Positions 43,534 through 51,968 of a stretch of 64,000 nucleotides of DNA are shown here, piece after piece (position 1 is the stretch's first letter; each line of letters begins with the position of its first letter). The notes under the pieces are model-generated. The model saw only the letters and a list, made by a program, of their open reading frames with translations. It searched no databases and had not been told where the DNA came from. The stretch is from JBFMFR01 sp040752025 (GTDB taxonomy: Bacteria > Chloroflexota > Anaerolineae > Anaerolineales > UBA4823): assembly GCA_040752025.1 (NCBI GenBank), contig JBFMFR010000028.1, positions 22,800-86,799 of the forward strand, written 5' to 3'. The position numbers were made by a program, and so were the translations under genes.

Positions 43534-44784
43534 TCAGTCCGAAGCGGCCGGGGCGGCGGCTTCCACCTGCGCCGGGTGGATCAACGGGTGCGTCCTGATG
43601 TGCAGCCACAGGTAGCCGCCTACGGTCAGCATGGCAACGATGCCGCCGGCGTACCACACCCAGCGCGGGTCGAATGCATTCATGATCAGCCCGGCCGCCA
43701 GGGGCGCCAGTGCACCCGGGATCGACCAGCCGAAGCCGTAGATGGCCATGTAGCGCCCGCGCATGTCCGCCGGGGCGAACTGGGCGGCGATGGACTGCGC
43801 CACTGGGGTGACGATCATCTCGCCGATGGTGATGATGATCATGGCCAGCACGAACATGGCGTAGGTGCTGGTGAAGCCGTACATTGAGAAGCCCACTACG
43901 AAGAAGGCCGTGCCCAGCGCCATGACCAGCATGGGCGGGAAGCCGGAGAAGCGCCGCGTGAACCAGAATTGTAAGAGCACCACCATGGCGGCGTTCATGC
44001 TCAGGATGTAGCCGTAGCCCTGGGCCGGGATGTTGTGCACGTCGCGCAGGTAAACCGGCAGAGTGCTGTTCATCTGCATATAGACCAGCAGCATCAGCGC
44101 GATCACGCCGACGAAGCCCATGAACAGGCCATCGCGCAGCACGCGTGAGTAGCCGCCCAGGGTCTGCAGGAAGCTCTCCTGCGGTCGGGTCTTGTCGACT
44201 TCGGGGCGCGTCTCGGGCAATACGGCCAGGACGATGGCGGCCATGATGATGCTGCTCACCGCGTCGGCGATGAAGAGCAGCATGAAGGAGTAACCGGCCA
44301 ACAGGCCGCCCAGCATCGGGCCGAAGGTGACCGCCAGGTTGAAGCTGATGCGGAACATGCCGAAACCTTCGGCCAGCTTTTTCTCGGGCAGGATGTCGGC
44401 GATCATGGCCTGGCGCGCCGGCCCGCCGAAGCTGGAGAGCAGGCCAACGACCACGGCCAGGCCGAAGAACACGTTCAGGTCGTTCACCAGGCCCATAGCC
44501 AGGCTGCTCAAAGCGCTGATCACCAGGCCGAAGATGACCACGGTGCGCCGCCCGAAGCGGTCGGCCATGCCGCCGCCTACGAAGCTGCCCAGCATGCCGG
44601 TGACGGTGAAGATGCCGAACAGCTCGCCGACCTGGAGCATGCCTACGTTGAACTTTTGGGTGATATACAACGAAAAGAAGGGAAAAATCAGCGCCGCGCC
44701 GATCTGGTCGATAAAGGTGGCGCCGACCAGCACCCAGAAGGTGCGGGGGAATTCGTGGTAGATTTTCCTTGCTTTGGCGAACAT
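43534..44784 (-). CDS. MFS transporter, probable drug efflux
   Basis: ATG 44784 has AGGAG eight bases upstream. The 416-residue protein has about 12 helices. The MFS signature GGGMADRFGRRTVVIFG lies after helix 2, and the repeated half-signature SGFPPMLVMALGTAF follows helix 8. The charged central loop (PETRPEVDKTRPQESF) is typical of 12-TM drug:H+ antiporters. It lies 39 bases downstream of the ArsR-type regulator on the same strand and is probably under its control; substrate is unknown. Confidence 0.9.
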   Translation of the reverse strand: MFAKARKIYHEFPRTFWVLVGATFIDQIGAALIFPFFSLYITQKFNVGMLQVGELFGIFTVTGMLGSFVGGGMADRFGRRTVVIFGLVISALSSLAMGLVNDLNVFFGLAVVVGLLSSFGGPARQAMIADILPEKKLAEGFGMFRISFNLAVTFGPMLGGLLAGYSFMLLFIADAVSSIIMAAIVLAVLPETRPEVDKTRPQESFLQTLGGYSRVLRDGLFMGFVGVIALMLLVYMQMNSTLPVYLRDVHNIPAQGYGYILSMNAAMVVLLQFWFTRRFSGFPPMLVMALGTAFFVVGFSMYGFTSTYAMFVLAMIIITIGEMIVTPVAQSIAAQFAPADMRGRYMAIYGFGWSIPGALAPLAAGLIMNAFDPRWVWYAGGIVAMLTVGGYLWLHIRTHPLIHPAQVEAAAPAASD

Positions 44785-44823
44785 AGGAGGTTCTCCTGCA
44801 AAACGGCGGTATTGGCCCACCGC

Positions 44824-45936
44824 TTATGAATCTAGTAAGAGGAAAGCGGAGAGAGCTTGTAAAGTCTCCTGGAGGCGCTCCTGGCCGAGCACGTAGCACT
44901 TGGCGCCTTCGCAGCGCCGCTCGCTCAGGAAGCCGGTGGCGCTGAGCTGCATCAGGTGGCGCGAGACGCCCGACTGGCTCAGGTCCAGGGCGCGCATGAT
45001 TTCCTGGGAGCGCTGCTCGCCGTTCTCGGCGATGTAGCGCAGGATGCCCAGGCGGGTATCGTCTGCCAGGGCGCTCAGGCGCACCAGTATCTCAGTGCGG
45101 CTCAGGTCAGGGGTCTCGGTGAGGATGCCCTTGGGCGGGCGAGCGCCGAAAACGATGAAGCGGACTTCGCCCAGCTCGAAGTGAGTCAGATAAGGGCCAA
45201 CGTGCGGGTTGGGGATGAAAACCAGGCGCTGCTGGCCGGATACCAGGTGCTCGAACTTCGTGCCGCTCAATGTTTGCCCGGTGATGTACTCGGCAGCTTC
45301 CAGGCGGCTCATCTGGCTGAAGTCGACCTGGCCGAAGGCCAGCACACATTCTTGCAGCATCGGCCGGGTGCGTTCCCATTCTGCTGACAGGTAGCCTTCC
45401 CAGGCGTGACGCAGGTAGGCTGCGATCTGCTTCTGCATGGCGGGCGGGTCGAGGGCGAGATGGTAGGCACTCCGCTCCAGGTCATCGTCGATGTCCTCTT
45501 CCTCGAAGTGCTCGTGCAGGAAGGACAGGTAGCTGTCCTCGTTGGCCAGCACCGTCGTCCAATCGTGGGTGGAAGAATCGGCCTGTGTACACTCCCAACA
45601 ATCGGCGGACTTTTTGTGCATCCGGGTGTATTCCACCAGCATGCGCTCGCGCAGCGCGGCCGGGGAGGCTTTTTCGAGCCAGCTCACGTGAGCCGGGAAG
45701 CTGGACCAGTTGCGCTCTGGCAGCAGGGCATAGTAAAGGCCGATCATCACCAGGCGCTGCTCCTGGCGCTCCTGCGGGCTCATCGCATCCAAAGTCTGGC
45801 CAACCCATGCGTTCAACCCTGGAAGGCGCTCGGTCTTGGCCATCATGAACAGGCTGGTGAAAGCATTGAGGGCTGGCTCCAGGGCGACACTTACGTCCGG
45901 GATGGGAACGAGGGGGGTCAGGCTGTCGGATGGCAT
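44824..45936 (-). CDS. ArsR-family regulator with long N-terminal sensor region
   Basis: ATG 45936 has AGAGGAG upstream; a start 12 codons earlier lacks one. The 370-residue product has an uncharacterised helical N-terminal region (about 1-270) with a CWECTQADSS segment. The C-terminal winged helix follows (about 275-365): RTEILVRLSALADDTRLGIL, RYIAENGEQRSQEIMRAL, then DLSQSGVSRHLMQLSATGFL, the recognition helix. This large architecture occurs in Gram-positive-type and Chloroflexota regulators next to transporters. It likely represses itself and the downstream MFS gene through the GGGTAA repeats upstream. Confidence 0.85.
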   Translation of the reverse strand: MPSDSLTPLVPIPDVSVALEPALNAFTSLFMMAKTERLPGLNAWVGQTLDAMSPQERQEQRLVMIGLYYALLPERNWSSFPAHVSWLEKASPAALRERMLVEYTRMHKKSADCWECTQADSSTHDWTTVLANEDSYLSFLHEHFEEEDIDDDLERSAYHLALDPPAMQKQIAAYLRHAWEGYLSAEWERTRPMLQECVLAFGQVDFSQMSRLEAAEYITGQTLSGTKFEHLVSGQQRLVFIPNPHVGPYLTHFELGEVRFIVFGARPPKGILTETPDLSRTEILVRLSALADDTRLGILRYIAENGEQRSQEIMRALDLSQSGVSRHLMQLSATGFLSERRCEGAKCYVLGQERLQETLQALSAFLLLDS

Positions 45937-45963
45937 GGGTTTGCTCCTCTTGAATACGCTTTT

Positions 45964-46018
45964 GGGTAACAAATGTTTGTTTCTCGGTTATTCGCATTAC
46001 CCGGTAAGGTGGGTAATG
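45964..46018. promoter_or_regulatory. Probable operator region: GGGTAA inverted repeats
   Basis: CATTACCC (45995-46002) and GGGTAATG (46011-46018) are an 8-base inverted repeat; another GGGTAAC is at 45964-45970, followed by AACAAATGTTTGTT (45968-45981), a perfect palindrome. The cluster starts 28 bases upstream of the ArsR-type gene, where an autoregulatory operator is expected. The following 46021-46290 is strongly AT-rich and contains no convincing gene. Confidence 0.6.
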
Positions 46019-46295
46019 TGCATATGATATCGGATTTTGCTACATTTGTCAAGCTCATTTGTGTCTTTTAGAAATCGTTTGCCGGATTTCTGTTGGTGCA
46101 TCTGTCAGATTTGAGACCTCCTTTCTAGAATTACAATTAGAATATATAAAACTATCCTACAATTAATACAAGTATTGATACATAGAAGTTCAGAATATTT
46201 GATAATGATTTTAATAAATTATTTTCGGCCCACGCGCATTATTGATCGGAGCACAAATCAGTGGTATATTGGAGAAGCAAAAGCGTTTTCTCCAT

Positions 46296-46323
46296 TTGAG
46301 TAGGTACGTTTATTCGTTATAAT
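46296..46323 (+). promoter_or_regulatory. Promoter TTGAGT-N16-TATAAT
   Basis: TTGAGT (46296-46301) and TATAAT (46318-46323) are separated by 16 bases, 27 bases ahead of the ATG at 46351. An upstream inverted pair TGGAGAA/TTCTCCA surrounds 46268-46293. Confidence 0.65.
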
Positions 46324-46350
46324 TACGCCCATCGAATACCAGGAAACCCG

Positions 46351-49113
46351 ATGTCTTCTGATGATCTTAACCAGGCAATTGCTTTAATCAAAGCCGGCCA
46401 AAAGAGCCAGGCGCGTAAGCTGCTGCTGAATCTGTTGGAGCAGGACAGGCGTAATGAAGCCGCCTGGCTGTGGCTGGCGCAAGCTTTGACGGACGATGCC
46501 CAGCGCATCCGGGCGCTGGAGAGGTGTCTGGCGATTTTTCCGGAGAGCGAGAAGGCACGGCGTGGGCTCGAAATCCTGCGTTCCCGCCAGGATGGTGCGG
46601 CGGCGTCGCCTGCGCCCATCTATGCGCCCGAGTTTGAGCTAGAGGCGCTCTCACAGCCGGTCGTGCCTGCGCCGGAGGAGCTTGCCGAACCTGCCCCGCC
46701 TGTACCGGAAGAGCACGCCGAGCCAGCTCCATCTGCACCGGAAGAGCAGGCGGAGCCAGTCTCACCGCCGGCTGTCCCTGCGAAGGCGAAGAAGAAACCC
46801 GCTGCCAGGCGCTCTCCGGCCGTACGCTGGATTGTTTATCTGATTGCAGGGGTGGGTTTCCTGTTGGGGGCAGTCCTGGGTGTGCGCGCTTTCTCTACCG
46901 TGCAAAGCCTGTGGCTGGACAAACTGCCCCTGGGCCGGGCGCAGACAGCCACTCCCAGCGCTTCTCCAGACGCGGAGGTCGTTCTTGCGCCTTCCGTTAC
47001 GCCTGCTCCCAGCCAGACGCCAGCTTTGCCGCCCACATCGACGCCCGTACCCAGCCCGACACCTGCGCCGCTGGTTACGCGCCTGGAGGCCACCAGCTTG
47101 CGGCTGCGCCTGCTGCCTTCCGAAACCTGCTATGCCGACACGATCAACGTTCGCACCGGCGACCTGCTCGAGACTCTGGATGGGCCGGATGACTGCGGCG
47201 CGCTGCGCGCCCTGTCTCCGGACCGCCAGCAGATCGCCTATTACGCCGCGCTGCCTGACCAGGACCTGGCGGGTATCTATATCGCCAACCTGGACGGGAG
47301 CCAGAAGCGCCCGGTGGTCAGCTTCACCCTGGAGAGCCGCGAGTGGGGCGACTCGGCTTTCCTGGGCGCGTTGAGCTGGATCGACGCCGGGCACCTTTCC
47401 TACCTGGCCAACACCCAGCCGGGCAACGCCAGCCCACTCTCGCCGGGCATCGCCCGCCTGGACATTGCCACGGGCGAGGTCGAGTTCCTGGCGCCCGAGG
47501 GCATGCTCGTCGACCCAGGGACGGTGGACCTGAGCGCGGACTGGTCGCCCAACGGGCAGTGGGTGTTCACTTACGTGCGCACACCCACCTGCACGCTGGC
47601 GGCCTGCCCGGTGATCCTGGACGCGCAGGGCGCGCTGGCCTTCCGCCTGCCGGAGGAATACGCCGAGCTCAACCCGGCCTGGTCGCCCGACAGCCGCACC
47701 CTGGCGTTCGTCGACCCGGCCCGGCAGGAATCCCTGGTGATTTACGGCCTGGACGGTTATTCTCGCACGCTGGAGAACGAGGCTCTGCCTTATGCTGTCA
47801 ACAGCCCACCGGCCTGGTCGCCGGATGGCATGTGGCTGGCGCTGGCTGACCTGCAAGCTCGCCTGATCGTGTTGCGCGCCGATGGCGAGACTTCTCAGAA
47901 CGTGGCGTTCGACCGCCTCGACTCGGGCAGGCTCGAGCAGGTGACCTGGTCTTCAGACGGACGGCAGATTGCCTTCATCCACGTTGGCGTGGGTGGCTTC
48001 AACAGCTGGCTGTGGGCCGCCAACACCGACGGCTCCGAACTGCGCCAGTTGTACAAGGCGCGCTATGGGCCAATCTGGTGGCTTTCCCCGGAAAGCGCTG
48101 GGCCGCTGCTGCCCGCCCCGCTCTACCTGCGCGACCCCGAAATGCGGGAGATTTTCCGTCTGGAGATGGATGCTGTCACCCTGCGGCAGATCACCCAGAC
48201 CGGCGGGTGCGTTTCCGAGTTTAGCAGCTCGCCCGAGGCCGGGGCGCTGGCCTACGTAGCCTGTGGGACCCTGCTTGTCTCCGATTTGGACGGTGGCGAT
48301 CCGCACCGGGTGATAGAAGGCGGCACGGATTTGCTCTGGTCGCCGGATGGCACCCAACTGGCCTTCTACAAGCAGGGCGTGCAGCTCTATTCGCCCGCGG
48401 ATGGTAAACTGCGCAGCCTGCTGGCGATCAAGTCGCGCCCCGACGAAGAGCGCTGTGGGCCGCGCTGCTATACCCCTCTGGCCTGGCTGCCAGATAGCAG
48501 CGGCTTGCTCGCCCTCTCCCAGGATAACGAGTGGGCCCCGCAGTACGCTCAGGTCGTGATTTTCTCGCTCGACGCCAGCCCATCTGCGCGTCCCTTGCAG
48601 GCCTGGCTGCACCTCACGGATGTTTACGAAGAGGGCACCTACCTGACCTTCAGCCCGGATGGGCTCAGCCTGCTGCTGGGCAGCCAGGGCTTAGAGAACT
48701 CGACTGTGCCCATCCTGACCCAGGTTGACCTGGGCAGCGGCGAAGCCGAGCCGCTGCTGTATGCCCGCCCGGCGTTCAACGCCAGGGAGAATACGGCGCT
48801 GCTACGCGCTCCCAGGCTCCTGCCGGATGGCCGCCTGGCGTTCCTGTACGGCAATCGCGCTGCCGGAAAGGGCAGCGATTACTACCAGATCGCTGCCGCC
48901 GAGTTCGGCAAGATTTCCAGCTTCTCCGTAAACGCCCAATACCCGCAGAGTTTCCCCATCCACTTCCCGCACCACGTGCTCTGGTCGCCGGATGGCGCTT
49001 TACTGGCCATCGCCAGCGACGCTTCCCTGGCGGTCTACCAGAGCGACGGCAGCCTGCTGTTCTCGCTGCCGATCACCGCCTACCAGCTTGGCTGGGGCCA
49101 GCCAACGCCTTGA
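46351..49113 (+). CDS. Membrane-anchored TPR protein with TolB-like propeller
   Basis: The start has AGGAAA eight bases upstream and a promoter close by. The 920-residue protein begins with a tetratricopeptide-like domain (about 1-75, LNQAIALIKAGQKSQARKLL, then EAAWLWLAQAL). A Pro/Glu-rich stretch follows (about 85-150), then one membrane helix (about 160-185, IVYLIAGVGFLLGAVLGV) and a Pro/Ser/Thr stalk. A large external WD40/TolB-type propeller (about 245-915) has repeated WSPDG-like turns (DWSPNGQWVF, AWSPDSRTLAF, AWSPDGMWLAL, LWSPDGTQLAF). The orientation suggests an internal TPR and outside propeller. It could be a scaffold or sensor; no partner is evident. Confidence 0.85.
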   Translation: MSSDDLNQAIALIKAGQKSQARKLLLNLLEQDRRNEAAWLWLAQALTDDAQRIRALERCLAIFPESEKARRGLEILRSRQDGAAASPAPIYAPEFELEALSQPVVPAPEELAEPAPPVPEEHAEPAPSAPEEQAEPVSPPAVPAKAKKKPAARRSPAVRWIVYLIAGVGFLLGAVLGVRAFSTVQSLWLDKLPLGRAQTATPSASPDAEVVLAPSVTPAPSQTPALPPTSTPVPSPTPAPLVTRLEATSLRLRLLPSETCYADTINVRTGDLLETLDGPDDCGALRALSPDRQQIAYYAALPDQDLAGIYIANLDGSQKRPVVSFTLESREWGDSAFLGALSWIDAGHLSYLANTQPGNASPLSPGIARLDIATGEVEFLAPEGMLVDPGTVDLSADWSPNGQWVFTYVRTPTCTLAACPVILDAQGALAFRLPEEYAELNPAWSPDSRTLAFVDPARQESLVIYGLDGYSRTLENEALPYAVNSPPAWSPDGMWLALADLQARLIVLRADGETSQNVAFDRLDSGRLEQVTWSSDGRQIAFIHVGVGGFNSWLWAANTDGSELRQLYKARYGPIWWLSPESAGPLLPAPLYLRDPEMREIFRLEMDAVTLRQITQTGGCVSEFSSSPEAGALAYVACGTLLVSDLDGGDPHRVIEGGTDLLWSPDGTQLAFYKQGVQLYSPADGKLRSLLAIKSRPDEERCGPRCYTPLAWLPDSSGLLALSQDNEWAPQYAQVVIFSLDASPSARPLQAWLHLTDVYEEGTYLTFSPDGLSLLLGSQGLENSTVPILTQVDLGSGEAEPLLYARPAFNARENTALLRAPRLLPDGRLAFLYGNRAAGKGSDYYQIAAAEFGKISSFSVNAQYPQSFPIHFPHHVLWSPDGALLAIASDASLAVYQSDGSLLFSLPITAYQLGWGQPTP

Positions 49114-49122
49114 GGCCTGCGC

Positions 49123-50226
49123 ATGCATGATGCACTGAAACCGCCCATCGACCAAATCCTGCAGGGCGACTGCGTGGAGGTGATGATGGGCCTGCCGGAG
49201 AAGTCGGTCGACCTGATCTTCGCCGACCCGCCCTACAACTTGCAGCTCCAGGGCGACCTGTGGCGGCCCAACATGACGCGCGTCGAGGCGGTCGAGGATG
49301 ACTGGGACCGCTTCGATGGCTTCCAGGAGTACGACGCCTTCACGCGCGCCTGGCTGGGCGCCTGCCGGCGGGTGCTCAAGGACGATGGCACGCTGTGGGT
49401 GATCGGCTCCTACCACAACATCTACCGCCTGGGGGCCATCCTGCAAGACCTGGGCTACTGGTTCCTGAACGACATCGTGTGGGTCAAGACCAACCCGATG
49501 CCCAACTTCCGCGGCGTGCGTTTCACCAACGCCCACGAAACGCTGATCTGGGTCAGCAAGCACCAGGGGGCGCGCTACACTTTCAACCACCACGCCATGA
49601 AGGCCCTCAACGGCGACTTGCAAATGCGCTCCGACTGGCTGCTGCCGATCTGCTGCGGGCCCGAGCGCATCAAAGTGGATGGCAGGAAGGCCCATTCCAC
49701 CCAGAAGCCCGAGGCGCTGCTATACCGGGTGCTGCTGGCCTCCAGCAACCCCGGCGACCTGGTGCTCGACCCCTTCTTCGGCAGCGGCACCACCGGGGCG
49801 GTGGCCAAGAATCTGCACCGCCACTGGATTGGCATCGAGCAGGACCGGGACTACATCGAGATCGCCCGAGAGCGCATCCAGGCCGTCCAGCCCCTGCCGC
49901 TGGATGAGGCGCTCTTCGAAGTGCGCGGCCAGCGGCGCTTGCAGCCGCGCCTGCCCTTCGGCAGCCTGCTGGAGAACGGCCTCTTGCAGCCCGGGCAGGA
50001 GCTGTACTACCGCGGCGACCGGGGTCGGGCGGCGCGCATCAAGCCGGACGGCAACCTGCTGCTGGCGGACGGCTTCAGCGGCTCGATCCACCGCGCCGGC
50101 AGCCGCCTGGCCGGCGGCAGCCCGTGCAATGGCTGGGACCATTGGTATTACCAGGCAGAGGATGGGGAGCTGCAGCCGATCGAGGAACTGCGGCGCAGGC
50201 TGCGCGGGGAGATGGGGGAAAGTTAG
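49123..50226 (+). CDS. CcrM-like adenine-specific DNA methyltransferase
   Basis: The 367-residue enzyme has the beta-class order: catalytic motif DPPYNLQLQGDLWRPN near residue 34 and SAM-binding motif VLDPFFGSGTTGAVAKNL near 220. Text around them (FADPPYNLQL, VIGSYHNIYRLGAILQDLGY, NPMPNFRGVRFTNAHETLIW, then HSTQKPEALLYRVL) is very close in pattern to CcrM, the GANTC N6-adenine methyltransferase of alphaproteobacteria. The C-terminal part (about 285-355, LPFGSLLENGLLQPGQELYY) fits the RAMA domain found on such enzymes. No restriction endonuclease adjoins it, so it looks like an orphan epigenetic methylase. The gene starts 9 bases after the TPR-propeller gene. Confidence 0.9.
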   Translation: MHDALKPPIDQILQGDCVEVMMGLPEKSVDLIFADPPYNLQLQGDLWRPNMTRVEAVEDDWDRFDGFQEYDAFTRAWLGACRRVLKDDGTLWVIGSYHNIYRLGAILQDLGYWFLNDIVWVKTNPMPNFRGVRFTNAHETLIWVSKHQGARYTFNHHAMKALNGDLQMRSDWLLPICCGPERIKVDGRKAHSTQKPEALLYRVLLASSNPGDLVLDPFFGSGTTGAVAKNLHRHWIGIEQDRDYIEIARERIQAVQPLPLDEALFEVRGQRRLQPRLPFGSLLENGLLQPGQELYYRGDRGRAARIKPDGNLLLADGFSGSIHRAGSRLAGGSPCNGWDHWYYQAEDGELQPIEELRRRLRGEMGES

Positions 50227-50277
50227 GGCGTGGGATCGGCTTGCCGAGCCTACCGGGCAGGATGCGACCATCCTGCT

Positions 50278-50925
50278 CTAGCTTTGATTGAAACGGTTGG
50301 GTGAGGCGTTAGGGTGCAGTCGATCCAGCTCCCATTGTTGGGGGTTAGTCTCAATGTAATCCCAGATTGCCTGGAAGATTCTCTCGTTGCGGATGATTTG
50401 ATCGAAATAATTGCCCTGCCAGACCTGATCCAGGCCCAATTCTCGCCGGGCGCGGCTGGTTACCGATGATTTGAACCCGGCGATGAAGCTGCCCAGCGAT
50501 TTTGGCGCACGTTGGAACGCAGTTTTTCCATTTGCGAATTTCTCGTAGGGGCGGATGGAATCCGCCCTGGGTTGTGGGGGGTAATGGTCATTGTATGGGG
50601 ATGCATCATCCGGGCGCACGCCGTACGCCCCTACGGGTGGTTCATTTGCCGATGTGATCCACACGATGCCGTGGATATGGTTGGGCATGATCACGAATTC
50701 GTCTTCGTATAACCAGATTTCCCGCCGGATGGCGATGGAACGTAACCATTCCTCATGCACGATTCGGCCTAATGGAGATAACCGCATGCCACCGTGATCA
50801 ATTTCACCGAATATTTCCTGGTGATGGGCGGCTACAATGGTGACGAAATACGCCCCCTCCTGGGTGTAATCGTACCCTTTCAAACGGATCGAACGGCGGT
50901 GATGCTTGCGCGGATCGTAGGTCAT
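50278..50925 (-). CDS. REP-associated tyrosine transposase (RAYT, Y1 family)
   Basis: The 215-residue protein has the family start (HHRRSIRLKGYDYTQEGAYF, then VTIVAAHH). The metal-binding HUH-type motif lies in MPNHIHGIVWI near residue 83, and the C-terminal catalytic tyrosine in AIWDYIETNPQQWELD near residue 193. The GSFIAGFKSSVTSRARRELG segment is also typical. RAYTs act on palindromic REP elements rather than making IS copies of themselves. Residues about 97-130 are low-complexity and are encoded by two GTAGGGGCG-family hairpins. Several palindrome families occur across this window. Confidence 0.92.
   Translation of the reverse strand: MTYDPRKHHRRSIRLKGYDYTQEGAYFVTIVAAHHQEIFGEIDHGGMRLSPLGRIVHEEWLRSIAIRREIWLYEDEFVIMPNHIHGIVWITSANEPPVGAYGVRPDDASPYNDHYPPQPRADSIRPYEKFANGKTAFQRAPKSLGSFIAGFKSSVTSRARRELGLDQVWQGNYFDQIIRNERIFQAIWDYIETNPQQWELDRLHPNASPNRFNQS
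50545..50567. repeat. GTAGGGGCG-family hairpin inside the RAYT gene (copy 1)
   Basis: GTA followed by GGGGCGGAT, GGA, and ATCCGCCC. The 8-base arms are at 50549-50556 and 50560-50567. The minus-strand translation is RADSIRPYEK. Confidence 0.75.
50612..50637. repeat. GTAGGGGCG-family hairpin inside the RAYT gene (copy 2)
   Basis: Minus-strand text is CCCGTAGGGGCGTACGGC followed by GTGCGCCC, with arms GGGCG/CGCCC and one internal mismatch. It encodes PVGAYGVRP, nearly identical to the PVGAQGLRP of the kinase-MFS linker. Confidence 0.75.
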
Positions 50926-50966
50926 TGCATCGTATCTCTCACAAAGGTGTATCGACGCGGTCGGCC

Positions 50967-51395
50967 TTATCCGTCGCCGGGCTCGCTGCCTATCTCAGGC
51001 CAGGGCGCTTCCTCAATTTCATAGGCTGACCCGGGTTTTTCGAACAGGCTCAACTGCTGCGCCAGGCCACCGGCCTGCGGGTAGAACACGCGCCGCCCCA
51101 GTCCTTCTTCGCTCAGGCCTCCCAATCTGTTAATCATCTTCAACACTTCTCCCACGCAGTACGTTTCCAGTTCGTGCAGGATTTGCTTGCCGTTGAAATG
51201 CAGCAAGTGCCAGGCTTGCGTTGCTAAGGCATTCGCCCGCTGGTTGTCCAGTGGTATGCGCTCGCGCTGCGCGTGCCACTGGTCTCCGTCCGTTTCCACA
51301 TCGATACGGCCCTGCTGGCAGAACACGGCGAAGTCCAGTTGGTAAAACTGCCCTTGCACATCCACCCGCCACTGTCTTTCTGCATCGATTTTCAA
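50967..51395 (-). pseudogene. C-terminal fragment of endonuclease-like protein
   Basis: The frame encodes LKIDAERQWRVDVQGQFYQL, then DFAVFCQQGRIDVETDGDQW, HAQRERIPLDNQRANALA and LLHFNGKQI, a DUF559/very-short-patch-repair-like nuclease core with candidate catalytic Asp/Glu. Family members normally carry a large N-terminal part. Here the coding sense continues upstream past the ATG (RDRLWGQFKEL) until the junction with the fragment at 51392-51640, which is in a different frame. It is read as the second half of one gene with a deletion-associated frameshift. Confidence 0.72.
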
Positions 51396-51640
51396 TTCCT
51401 TGAACTGCCCCCACAGGCGATCTCGATTGCCTCTACCTCGCCAAAGTAGCGCACGCTGTAAGCTTCATCCTTGAAAGCCTTGGGCAGGTAAAAAGCCAGC
51501 CATTTTGGCGGCCAGCGCCTCGGCGCGCTCGCCACTGGGATGCGATACCAGCCCTGCTCCTGCAGAATGGCAAAATCTGAGCGCTCTCTCAGCAGCGCCA
51601 ACAGCATTTCGCCGCGCACCTCAGGATTGCGTTTTGCCAT
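51392..51640 (-). pseudogene. N-terminal fragment of the same endonuclease-like protein
   Basis: The fragment reads MAKRNPEVRGEMLLALLRER, then DFAILQEQGWYRIPVASAPR and RWPPKWLAFYLPKAFKDEAY, a recognisable N-terminal region of larger nuclease-like proteins. After FGEVEAIEIA the frame meets a quick stop while the downstream half resumes in another frame. The middle region (by memory of the family about 80-100 residues) is missing. Both fragments overlap by four bases but are unlikely to be two functional genes. Confidence 0.68.
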
Positions 51641-51762
51641 TTGCTTATCTTAGCTTCATCACTCTGATCTGCCTCTGCAGAATTTCATTTTATCATACCT
51701 TGATGCAGGGGATTTCTGGCTCTCCCGAATTTTGCCGCAGCAATTTCAAAGCGCATTTTTTA

Positions 51763-51791
51763 TTGATTCGCCTGAAGTTTGGTGCTATACT
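51763..51791 (+). promoter_or_regulatory. Promoter TTGATT-N17-TATACT
   Basis: TTGATT (51763-51768) and TATACT (51786-51791) have a 17-base spacer. Transcription would start near 51798, leaving a leader of about 170 bases before the Nudix gene. Confidence 0.65.
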
Positions 51792-51808
51792 CAAAGTGTG
51801 GAGCCCAA

Positions 51809-51887
51809 GTGGCGGGAGCGTGTTTTATGCACATGATTGCCTACCAAAGCCCTTACTTTGAATACTCCCGGTCTACCTGCAAGCCAC
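51809..51887 (+). other. Candidate structured leader of the Nudix gene
   Basis: GTGGC-GGGAG (51809-51818) is complementary, in nested order, to CTCCC (51865-51869) and GCCAC (51883-51887). A 34-codon frame with a GGGAG-type RBS also lies here (51827-51931, starting MHMIAYQSPYF). Either a structured 5' leader or a small upstream ORF is possible; neither is proven. Confidence 0.35.
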
Positions 51888-51968
51888 CGGCGTGTCCAGG
51901 ATGGCTTGTATGGAAGCGGTCGAGCGGGTGATCATCTAATTCTCTCTAAAACAAGGAGCCTTACACCT

